From Ochotona curzoniae (lineage: Eukaryota > Chordata > Mammalia > Lagomorpha > Ochotonidae): DNA of 64,000 nt. Shown here one piece after another: positions 34,801 through 46,800 of this stretch (position 1 is the stretch's first letter; every line of letters starts with the position of its first letter). Where the stretch lies: positions 12,908,918-12,972,917 of the forward strand of contig NW_024467101.1 in NCBI RefSeq assembly GCF_017591425.1, in the 5' to 3' direction. Under the pieces are notes generated by a model. The model searched no databases. It was not told where the DNA came from and saw only the letters and a program-made list of their open reading frames with translations. The position numbers and the translations under genes were made by a program.

Positions 34801-37800
34801 TAAAAAATAAGCTTTATTTATTTTTATTGGAAAGGCACATTTACACAGAGAAGGAGAGAAAGGCAGAGATCTTCATCCACTGGTTCACTCTGTAAATGGC
34901 GTCAGCAAGAGCTGATCCAAAACTGGGAGCCAGGAGCCTCCTCTGCGTCTCCCACAAAAGTACAGGATCCTAAAGACTCTGTTGCTTTCCCAGGCCACAA
35001 GCTGAGTGCTGGATGGAAAGTGCAGCAACTGGGACACAAACCAGCGCCCATAGACCATGCTGACACTTACAGGCTTAGGGCTAGTTAGTTGAGCCATCAT
35101 GCTGGATCCCAGTGAAGATTATATAGTCATAGTATAATGTTCCTTTGTGCTACTGTAATTTCACTTTCATTGGATGTTTGGGTTGTTAACAGCAACCATC
35201 TCCTATAAAAAAGAATAGTGGTTTTATTTGAACTATACTCAGGAGACAAATATCTTGAAATACTTTTCTGGAGACTATAAACTGGCTTACTGCACATAAC
35301 CACTTTGTTTTACCGAAGGGCTGTACAGGGTTAGGATTAGGCATGTTTTAAATAAGACTTTGTGTAGCAAACGTACCAGAGACTTCTGTAAGTGGAAAAT
35401 CTTCTGATGAACTTCATGTTGACAGATGAGGAAACGGTGGCCCAACAAGATGGCAGGACATAACAACTGTTACGTAACTAGTCGGCAAGGAGCTCAGAGT
35501 TGATGCAGTTCTGGAGACTTCTGGTCCAGAACCCTGTCATGAGCCATTTTCTAGAAAAAATAAATTGCTATGCCTTTAATTATGCATTTAAATTGAATAT
35601 GTTAGTAAATGTTTCTTCCTCTTCTTTTTTCTGGAAGAGATTAGATGAAATTGTGTCATTTCATCTTCACTATTTGGTGGACTGCACTAGTGAGACCATG
35701 TCAAGGTCAGCTTTTCTTTGTGACAGCTTCTGTATTGTTTTTCTGCTTGGTTCACCTTTTTTTGCTTGTCTTGTTTTCTGCTGCAGTTAAGTGTACACAA
35801 CATAAGATGTATAGGTTAGTGACAGATAAGGGCTTTCTTAAACATGCGCCCATTTTGGCAGAGTTGATTACATTTCCTTGTGATGAGGGCTAAAAGGATG
35901 GGGGACGTCTGTTGCTGGGCCTGTTGACCGCTTGTTTAGCTTCTTAGGTGAAATGTCTACTCTGATTTCTGCCTCCTGATTAGCAAATATTTCACCCTTT
36001 TCTCCCAGTCTCTAGTTTGCCTTTTCATTTTCTTAGTGTTATCTTTTGAGGTCTGCACGTTTTTAATTTTGATGATTTCCTAAATTATGGCTCACTCTTG
36101 GTGGTGTGCCACAGAACTCTGACCCATGGGCGCAGGGGTTTCTTCTTCTGCATTGAATAAACTTGTGGTTTTAAGACAAGTGATTCATTTGAGTTCATTT
36201 CTATGGATGACGGAGGCACAAATCTAAATTCATCTTTATGCATGTGAGTATCCAGTGTCAGCACTGTCTGTTGAAAAGACTTTTATTCCATTATGCCACT
36301 GAATTGGTTGGGCACCATTGTCAAAAATCAACTGCCCATCAAAACACCAGACTCCCCTTTCTCTGTTGCTCTGTGTGTCTTTGTGCCAGTACCAGCCAGT
36401 GTGGAATAAGCTGAAACTGACTAGTGTGAATCCTACAGCTTGATTCTTTTTCAGATTTGTCTTGTGATTCTGGATCCTTCGATTTTTTCAAGTTTAGATT
36501 CAGCTGATCAATTTCTGCTTTCCTTACTCCCAAAGAAAAAAGAAACCTTCCCCCTTAAAAAGCTGCTTGAAATTTTAATTGGCATCTGGGATAGAAAGCT
36601 GTCTTAATATTAACCTTCCAGTACATTAACCTGGAATATTTTCTTAGTTTAAATCTTTAAATTATCTTAGTAGCATTTTATAATTTTCAGTATAAAAATT
36701 TCACTCACTGTGTTAAACCTCTTCCTAAGTACTGTGTTCTTGAGATGTTGTTTTTAGTAGAACATGTGTCTCAGTTTCAATTTTGGATTGTTCATCACTA
36801 AGGAATTCCATGCCACACTTTGTTCTGTGTTGATCCTGTATACGGTGGCTTTGCTAAGCTGACCTAGTAGTGTCTGTATTTGTGTGTGGATTCCTTAGGT
36901 TTTTCTATGTTTAGGATGCGGTGTTCAGAAGGTAGACAGTTTTGCTTCTTCCTTTTGAATCTTTCCTTCTCCCTTTGTCTCCCCTGTCTGCCCTTCGTTG
37001 TAGCTTAGAGCCCCCAGTGCAGTGTGACTAGCAGTGACAAGCACACACATCCTTCCTTGCTTTGCTCTTTTCTGGAAGGGAAAGCCTTTGCCGATGAGAA
37101 TCAGGTCAGATTCCTGCCTTTCATGGATGTCCTTTAACAGGTTGACTTATTACGTTTGGATTTTTGTCATGTTTTTATGTAATTTTTGAGATATACACAT
37201 ATGACTTTTGTTCATTATGTTAACATAGCATATTACTAAGTATTGAATTTTTAAGTCAGCCTTACATTCCAGTGTAAGTAAATCCATTTAGTGTATGTGT
37301 GAGATTATTTTTAAAATTTATTTGAAAGGCAGGTAGCAGAAACAGAGATCTTCCATTCACTAGCCCACAGCCCCAAATAGCTGCAACCACTGGGAGTGTG
37401 CTTGTCTAGAGCAAGAGCTGGGAACTCAGTCCAGGTCTCCACGTGGAGGCAAGGACCCACTGCCTTGAGCTCCACCTGCTGCTTCCCAGGGTGTGCATTA
37501 GTGGGAAGCTTGGATTAGGAGGCAAGATCACACCCACACACTCCCCGCACATGATGCAGGTAATCTAAGTGGCATCTTAGCCACTGCATCAGATGTCTTT
37601 CCCTGTGTAGTCCTTTTCTTGTGGTGCTGGAATTCAGTTAGCTGGCATTTATTAAAGGTTTTTCCATCTGTATTCATGAGCCATCCTCTGCTGCTTTCCC
37701 AGGCCACAGTCAGGCTGCTGGATGGGAAGTGGAGCAGCTGGGACACTAACCGGGGCCCTTGCCTAATATTAATCATTCTGTAATCATTCTGTGGTTGCAT

Positions 37801-40800
37801 GTGGAAGTATTTTTTTTTTAAAGATTTATTTTTATTATTTTTTCATTGGAAAGGCGGATATACAGAGAGGAGAGACAGAGAGGAAGATCTTCCGTCCGAT
37901 GGTTCACTCCCCAAGTGAGCGCAACAGGCCGATACTATGCCGCTCCGAAGCCAGGAGCCTCTTCCGGGTCTCCCACGCGGGTGCAGGGTCCCAAAGCTTT
38001 GGGCCGTCCTCGACTGCTTTCCCAGGCCACAGGCAGGGAGCTGGAAGGGAAGCAGGGCTGCCGGGATTAGAACCGGGGCCCATATGGGATCCCGGGCGTG
38101 CAAGGCGAGGACCTTTAACCACTTGCGCCACCGCTCCGGGCCCTGGAAGTATTTTTAATTACTAATTTTGTTTCTTTACTTCCTACAAGACCTTATAGAT
38201 TTTCTTTTTTGAGTCAATTTTGTGTCTGTCTAGAATTTTAATTTCATCTAATTCTTTTTCAGTTGCTGACATCAGTTTTTATGCTTTTCTCTTACAATCC
38301 TTTTAATTTATAATGGTAATCTGTATCTTTTCTTGGTAAAGATTTATTAATTTTAATGTTCTTTTCGAAGAACCAACTTTTAGTTTTGTAAATTCGTCTT
38401 TTTCTATTTTGGGTTTCATTTGTTGTTGCACTAATCTTTATTCCTTCCGTCCTATGCCAACTTTGACTTTAGTGTGCACTTCTTTTTCTTCAGTTCCTTC
38501 GGGTAGAGATTCCAGTTACTGATTTGAAACTTTTTAAAACTTCGGTTTAAAATGTTTATTGTTTTTTTATCCTTTTGAAAAGCAGAGCAACAGCGAGAGA
38601 GCTAGATAAAGAGCTAGTCAGCACTGAGCCAAGCCAAAGCCAGGCTCCCAGACATCCTTTCTGGTCTCCCATGTAGGTGGCAGGGCCCAGAGCACTTTGG
38701 CTGTCATCCACTGCCTCCGAGGATGCATTACCAGGAAGCTAGATTGGGTGCAAAGGAGCTGGGAACAGAGCCAGCACGCTGGTGTGGGATGTGAGTGTCC
38801 AGGATGGCAGCTGACTCACCGTACCACATGTCCACTTACCTCCAAACAAGGCTGGCCTTCCTGTGTTACTTAATGATGACACCTGTCTGTCCTTACTTTC
38901 TCTTTCCAGCTAACCAGAAATTTTAAAAGAGGGGAGGGGAATGGATCACAAAGTTATTCATCTAATTAGCATGTCCCAGCAAAGCATTACAAGAGTGAAA
39001 AACATAAACTAAAGATAAATGAAAGCAATTGAAAGGGACTATTCTGATGGCCTGGTAGACTGAGGCTGGTGTAGAATTAGCTTCTTTTTGGCAAGATGAA
39101 GTTTGTTCCATTAGGAGTCATGGATGAAGAAATGCAGGTTTGGAACAATTCTCAAAAGAAACCCAAAAAAAGATGCTAAATGCATGCACACATTCTCACT
39201 CGGTCTCCATATTTTGAGTTGTATTTTGAATCGCTGTATAAACAAATGAGACACTTTTGTGAGTAACGATTAAGGTGTTAAGGAACACACCTGTCCTTTA
39301 TTTAATGGTAAGGTCAGTTTATTTGCCTAGGCAAAATGGGAAGATAATACCACAGAGATAAAAATTGCATTTTAGATGACTGTTACCCTTCATAATGAAA
39401 TGATTATCATTATAGTTAGATCAGGTTAACAAGTCTCATTGTGGTTCATTTGTCATGATGTTCTAATGATATGCAAAGTGTTTATTATCTTTTGTCATTC
39501 TTTTTTAAATTTTGTCATTCTATGACCATTTCCATCATAAGAAAATGAAGTATAGAAGTTTGAAATGTTCAATAATTTAGAAAGGGATTGTAGTAGTTGT
39601 AATATATGTGGACAAGTACTTTATTGGAGAGACAGAGCAAGAAATTTCCCAACTGCTTGTTATTCCGCAAATTCCCACAACCATTGGGAATAGATCAAAC
39701 CAGACTCAGCAGCTGGAAACCCAGTCCAGGTCTCCCTGTGCGTGGAGGGTCACAGCTCCCTGAGCCATCACTGTTAGTTTCCTAGGAAGAGGTAGTCAGG
39801 AGCGAGAACCCAGTAAGTGGCATGCAAGTGTCTGTCTTGTCTTGTTTATTTTGGATACAGGTGTCTTAACCGGCCTCTCAGCCTCCGGGCTAGCACCTAC
39901 CTTGATTCATTTATGTATGTTCCATGTATTTAAAACACGGAAGAAGAGAAAACTTACCCTTTGATGCGCATTTGACTGAAAGTTCAGCCATATAACATTT
40001 TTCTTCACAAGTGAATTCTTCCCTTCATTACAGGATTATCAAAAAATACTTTCTTGAAATGTCAAGATAAAAAAATTCTGATTTGCCTCTTTTCGTATAT
40101 TCACAATATATTCAGTTTCAGAATTCAAATGTCTGACTTTCAGAAACTAGCATGTTACCACTTCCATTTGGCTTCCTGCAGTTGTTTTTGTTATCCTCTT
40201 CAAAAGGATTTTAGGTCATTTGCTAAGTTTTGTAAGTTATAAGATAGGTAAGAAAATTAAAATGGTACCAAAGCGAGGGGAAGTAGAGATTTTGTTTGTT
40301 TTTAAAAATGGGGTGGGGCCTGGTGTGGTACCCTTAATGGCTAAATTCTTCACTGTGCATGTTCCACAACTCCATTTGTCACCAGTTCATATTCCAGCTG
40401 CTGTACTTCTCTTCCTGCTTGTTGCCTGGGAGGCAGTTGAGGTGGTTCAAAGCCTTATGACTCTGCATTCTCATGGGAGGCCCAGAGGAAGCTCCTGGCT
40501 CTTGGCCAGGATCGGGTCAACTCCAGCCATTACAGCTACTTGGGTAGTGAACGAGTGAACCAGCAGAGGGAAAATATTTGTCTGTCTTTCTTTCTTTAAA
40601 TCTGACTTTCCAATTAAAAAATCTTAAAAAAAAAAAAAACTGAACTAAAAATACTAGCAATGGCTCATAAATACCCTGGTAGAATTTCTAGCAGCCAGAT
40701 TTAAGAAGGGAGAAATGAAAACCTTTATGTCAAAGGTGCCCTTAGGTAAAAAGAAATCTTCAATTCTAATTCATCAGTTGCAGCTATTCTTGCCAGACCT

Positions 40801-43800
40801 GTATCGTAGAGGCCTCATAGAGAGGGCAGATGGTCCAGACTTTCATGGAAGGCATCTTAACAAATGTTGGTTCAGTTATAGCACCAGGTATGAGTAGGAG
40901 CTGATGGGATTACTGCACCCAAGAGGTCCTTACTGTGAAAGATGGACCAGCTTATATTTTAGAGTATCAGGGCAAGTGACTGACTATTCCTGAATATCAG
41001 TCTTGCAATAACAGTTGGCAGTAAGTAGTCCAGACAGGTATGCTGTTTTCCATCCACTGGTTCACTCTCCAAATACCCACAGCAGCTGAGACAAGGCCAA
41101 GCCAAAGCCTGGAGCTGGGAGCTCAATCCAGGTCTGCTCGTGTGTGGCCAGGACGCAGCTACTTGAGCCATCACCTGCTGCCACAGGATGCACATCAGCA
41201 GAAAGCTGGAGTCAGGACGTATCCCAGGCAGTTAAACCACTGGCCACTCGCTGAGACTGCGATCTTAAGTAGTTCTCAGCTAATACCAAATTTAAACAGG
41301 ATCATAAAGCTCTTGAACCTGTCCAGCAGTGTTCTCAGCACCCAGTCTCATTCCTCCAGACTTAGGTGCTAGGGTTAAACCAAAGAGATAACTGCCAGCT
41401 TTGCAGTCCAGACTAACAAGGTAATGCCAACCAGGAGAAGCTCACCAGTTTGAGTGGCTAAACCCAGGGGAGAGACATGCTAAAAGCGTACCTGTCAATA
41501 CATCCTGCTGCCACTGGATTCTGTGAGCAGAGCAGCATAACAGGTGTAGTTCTATTTACTCCATTCCTAAATGACCATGAAAAATACATGTCTTCCCAAA
41601 GCATTCCTAAGGGAAGACTCACCCTTCATTTTCCACTAACTTGTGACAGGTTCCCAAGAAATAGCACCAGGCCTGGAGCTCAGTTCCTCACAGGGGATGA
41701 AATCTGCCATGAGAACACATGAGCTAAAGTCTAAGACGGTGCAGAACTGAAACTGTGTACAGTGTTACAGCAGGAGAAATATGTGCAGAACATTGTTCTG
41801 GTTTGTTACAAAACTGATCATACACCCTTGAAAGTGTGTTGCAAGAACCAGGTGCTGAAATAATTCCTATGGGGCCGAGGCAGCAGTTAGTGGACTTTGG
41901 CAATTTTTGCTAAAGTTTCTTCCTCCAGTGGCTAGAGAAATGTAAGACCGCCACATGTTACATGTGTGAAGAATGTCTTAGATGCCTGAGTTTGGAGCAT
42001 AGGTGTTTGGTTCAGCTGCCCTTTCAGACTCCTGCAACACCTTCAGGGTATTGGTTCAAGTCCCAGCTTCACTCCTAGATCTAGCTTCTTTCTAGGACAC
42101 ACCCTGGGAATTAGTAGGTGATGACTCAAGAACTTGGGTCCTTACCACCCACATGGAGTTACTGACTCCCAGATTTTGGCTTGAAGAATCCCCAGCCGTT
42201 GTGGACGTTGCGGTAGTGAGTCAGTAGCTGGGAGCTGTCTGTTGCTTCCATGTTTGTCTCCCTTTGCCTCTCTGTTTTGAATGCATAACTAAAATCCAGG
42301 TGGGGTTTTTTTGTTATTAAAAGATAAATAATAAAGCCATACACAATAAAGCCAACACATCAGTCCTCATTGTGTTTCAGAAGAGTATTTGAGGGAGTGT
42401 ACCTCAACCGAAAGTGTTCATTTATGGTCTTACTGGGAAGTTGAAACCCATTCCTCTGTGCTCTCACTGAAACTAAACCAGCCAAATTTCTAGGGACCCA
42501 GAGCACAGTGTATCTGCTCGTATGTACACTATGAATTTTCCTAGCCAGGACACATAGCCAGCTGAAGCTTCCTTGGAACTGGAAGCAGAGAAGGGAGTTT
42601 TGCACCGAGCATAGAGGTGTGTGACACTACGTGGCATTTGAGGCCACTGTAGAGAGGCAGATTTTTTTTTTATAGAATATTTTTTTTAAAGATTTATTTT
42701 TATCATTTTTTATTGGAAAGGCAGATATACAGAGAGGAGAGACAGAGAGGAAGATCTTCTGTCCGATGGTTCACTCCCCAAGTGAGCGCAACGGCCGATG
42801 CTATGCTGATCCGAAGCCAGGAGCCTCTTCTGGGTCTCCCACATGGGTGCAGGGTCCCAAAGCTTTGGGCTATCCTCGACTGCTTTCCCAGGCCACAGGC
42901 AGGGAGCTGGAAGGGAAGCGGGGCTGCCGGGATTAGAACCGGCGCCCATATGGGATCCCGGGCGTGCAAGGCGAGGACTTAACCACTTGCACCACTGCGC
43001 CGGGCCCGAGGCAGATTTTTTAAATCCAGCAGGAGGGTGTGATTTCCCACAGGAGTGAGAAGTTACAAAGTCAGAGCATTGTCAGTGTTCAGAACCTGAT
43101 TGTTTAAAAGATCTGTCTAGGTACACATCTGCCTCTAGCCAAGATGGAAGTGACAAGGCACTGTTATCATTCCACTCGAAACAAAGAGCCCTAGATGAAA
43201 TGGTGGGAGCAGTGATTGTCAAGATAGAGTTAATCAGATAGCGAAGGTTGCTGATATAGAGAGATGCTGAGCAGTTTCTCATTATGTGCTGTCCTGAGTC
43301 AGTCTCCAGATCACAGAGAAGTCGTTGCTTCCTTCCATGATGGAGGTGGAACCAGGAGCACAGACAGGCTCACTTGGAGTTTATGAAATAGAGAAGAGAG
43401 TTGTGAAGACAAAAAAAAACGCAGATCTACAGGTGGACTCTTAGAGGCTTTGGTCAGATAGTGGTCAGTACATGTATATAAGGAAATATCCTAATGTTGA
43501 AGGAGAAAACATGTGAAAGGTTTAGAAGGCGAAGTTCCTGACCTCAGCAGCTGTTTAGAAAAACTTAGCATTCACGTGGCATTGGAGTAGGGAATTCGGG
43601 AAGATGTTGCAGGAGCAGGCCTTTAGGCTGGCAGTTCAGGTGCCCATCTGCCACATCAGAGTAACTGGCTCTGCCTGCTGAGTCCAGCTTCCTGCTCCAT
43701 GCAGTCCTGGGAGACAGCACTGATGGCTCAACCCACCGGACTCCTGCCACCCCCCTGGGAGGCCTGGGCTGTGGCCTTGGCCTGTCCTGGTTCTAGACAT

Positions 43801-46800
43801 TTTTTGAGCATTTGAGGAGTAAGCCAGCAGGGAAGAGTGTTCTTTCTCTGTGTGTATGCCTCTCAATAGATAAATAAAATTTAACAGAGTAGTTTGCTCT
43901 GGTGGTAGAGAATAATTACCCAAACTACTTACTGCTTCAGATCTGTTGAGTGAATTTTTAAAAAGATTTAGTTTTATTGCAAAGTCAGATATATAGAGAA
44001 GAGGAGAGAAAGGAAGATCCTCTGTCTGATGATTCACTCCGCACATGACCACAACAGTTGGAGCTGCGCCGATCTGAAGCCAGGAGCTCCTCCAGGTCCC
44101 CCACGTGGGTACAGGGTCGCAAGGCTTTGGGCCGTTCTTGGCTGCTTTCCCAGGCCACAAGCAGGGGGCTGGATGGGAAGAAGTGCATCCGGGACATGAA
44201 CCAGCACCCAACTGGGATCCTGGCACGTTCAAGGTGAGGACTTTAATCACTAGACCACCGTGCTGGGTCCTGAATGAATTTTCAAAGCAAGGCCTATTGC
44301 ACTGTTCCCAAATAACAGCATCCCAGATCCAAGCTCAAAATTTACAGGCATATCAAAGTGTTGAGCAGTCATTAACAATATAAAAATACTGAGGGTAAAA
44401 TTCCAGATGTCCAGCATACAAGCAAAGATCAGACAGGCAGAGAAGAAGGCAGACATAAGCCACGGGGGGGGGGGGGGGGGGGGGGGGAATAATTAAGAGA
44501 ACCGGCATAGATGTTAGAATTAGCAGAGAAGCATATAAAAACATAACAAAAGATTTAAAATTTTTAGAAATGAAAATAGGACTTTTTAAAAAATACACTG
44601 GATTGGATTAGTAAAAATTAGATAACTATAGAAGATGAGGGAATTTGAAGATCTAGTGATAAAAACTATCCAGAATAAAATAAGAAAATACCATGTCTTC
44701 ATCATGTACAGGACATTATTGAGCATTCATCTGAATATCACAGAGAACCTCCAGTGGCCTCCTACATGAGTAATTGGAGTCCTCAAAATAAAGAAGCTAA
44801 AGAAATACCGGCCAAATTTTCCCAATATTGATGAAGCCATTAGCCCACAAGTCTATCAAAAGAATGTTGAAAATAACCGGATGCAGTAAAATATTAATAA
44901 TATGTAAACTGGGTAAGATGGGACCAGCATGTGGCACAGTGGATTAAGCCATGGCCTGTAGTGCCAGCATCATAGATCTGGGTTGAGTCCTGGCTGTACC
45001 ACTTCAGTGCAGTTCCTGCTCACGCATTTGGGAAAGCAGTGGAAAATGACCCAGGTGCTTCAAGTTCCTGATTGCTGGCTTCAGCCTGTCCCAGCACTGG
45101 CTGTTGTAGCCATCTGAGTAGAACTAGCAAATGGAAGATCACCCTTCTGCTCCTGCTGCCTATCCCAGCCACTCTATCAAATAAATAAAATTTATCTTTT
45201 TTTTAAAGTATAGTACAGAGTTCTTAACATAGTATGTAGAAGTAAAATGCACAGCAATCATAGCATAAAGGTTGAGGGGGAATAAACGTCAGTTCATGAG
45301 AAAGGCTTTCGTACATGAAGTAGCGTAATATAACTAGAAGACAAACTATTTTTATTTTTTAAATGTTTGTCTTTTAACAGATTTATTTATTTGTATTGGA
45401 AAATCAGAATTACAGAGAAAAGGAGTGACAGGGAGAAAGATCTTCCATCCGCTGGTTCATTTCCCCAAGTAACCACAATGGCTGGAGCTGAACTGATCCA
45501 AAGCCAGAAGCCAGGAGCTTCTTCCAGGTCTCCCACACAGATGCAGGGTCCTAAGGTTTTGAGCCTTACTATACTGCTTTCCCAGGCCGTAGTAGGGAGT
45601 TGGAAGGGAAGTAGAGCAGCCAGGATATAAACTGGCACCTATTTAGGATCCTGGTGCATACAAGGCAAGGACTTTAGCCACTAGGCTACTGTGCCGGGTC
45701 CTAAATAATCTTTAAAAGAACCTTTTTATTTTCATATATTGGGAAGGCAGAGTTACAGATCTTCCATATACTGGTTCACTCTTCAGATGCCCTCACCAGC
45801 CAGGACAGTGCCAGTCTGGAACTTCATCCAGGTCCCCCATGTCGGTAGAAGGGTCTCAGGCACCCAGCTTTCATGTGCTGCCTCCCAGATTTGTCATCAG
45901 GAAGCTAGATTAGAAGCAGGATTTAAACTAGCATCTGATAGGTGATGTAGGCATCCAGGCTGTAGCTTAAACTGCAACAAAGCACTCGTTCTTCTCCCCA
46001 GCCTTTTAAAATATGATTTATTTGAAAGGCAAAGTGATGGGGAAAGGATCCTCTGTCGAATGGCTCACTGCCCAGATGGCTGCAGCAAACAGCTGGAACT
46101 GAGATCAGCACTGTGATAGAGAACGTGTGTGCCACAAGCAGCACCGACCCCTTGACCGGTGTTCTGAATCAGTCTGACCTAATTGACATTTAGAGAACAA
46201 CAAAACATGTTCTCATGTGTACATGGGGTATTTTCTAACAGATCATATTTGGGGGTGTAAAATAATCAGTGAATTTGAAAGCACTCAGGACATGGAAAGG
46301 ATAACCTCTGGTGTCAGAATTAGCTTAGGTTGCCGTAACAAAATATTAACAACTAGGTATCCAGAATTCAGGAAGCAGGAAGTCCAAGATCAAGGTGTCA
46401 CCATGGATGGGTTTTCAGTTTTACACTCTCACAACAGTGTATGAAAGTTCTGCTTTTTCTATTTCCCTGATGAACAATGATGTTGAATATCTCTTCATGT
46501 GCTCGTTGGGGAAATATCTGTTCATCTCCTTTTGTTTTCACATCAGGTTATCTTTATGATTCAATAATTAGTTTTTTAAATATATCCCAATACAAGTTCC
46601 TTGTCAAATATCTGATTTACAAGTATTTCATCTGTTTGGCTGCCTTTTCACTTACTATTTACTTGAGAGACAGAGAGCTCTTCCACCTGCTGGTTCACTC
46701 TCCAAAATACACCTACAGCCAGGGCTGAGCCAGACCCAAAACCAAGATGCCAGAACTGGAGTTCAACCCTCCAAGTAGGAGGCAGAGACCAGAGTACTTT

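Noticed and set aside
43636..44250. 204-residue minus strand ORF
   Set aside because: It joins an antisense reading of one SINE (43615-43885) with the sense reading of another (43962-44270); chance open frame.
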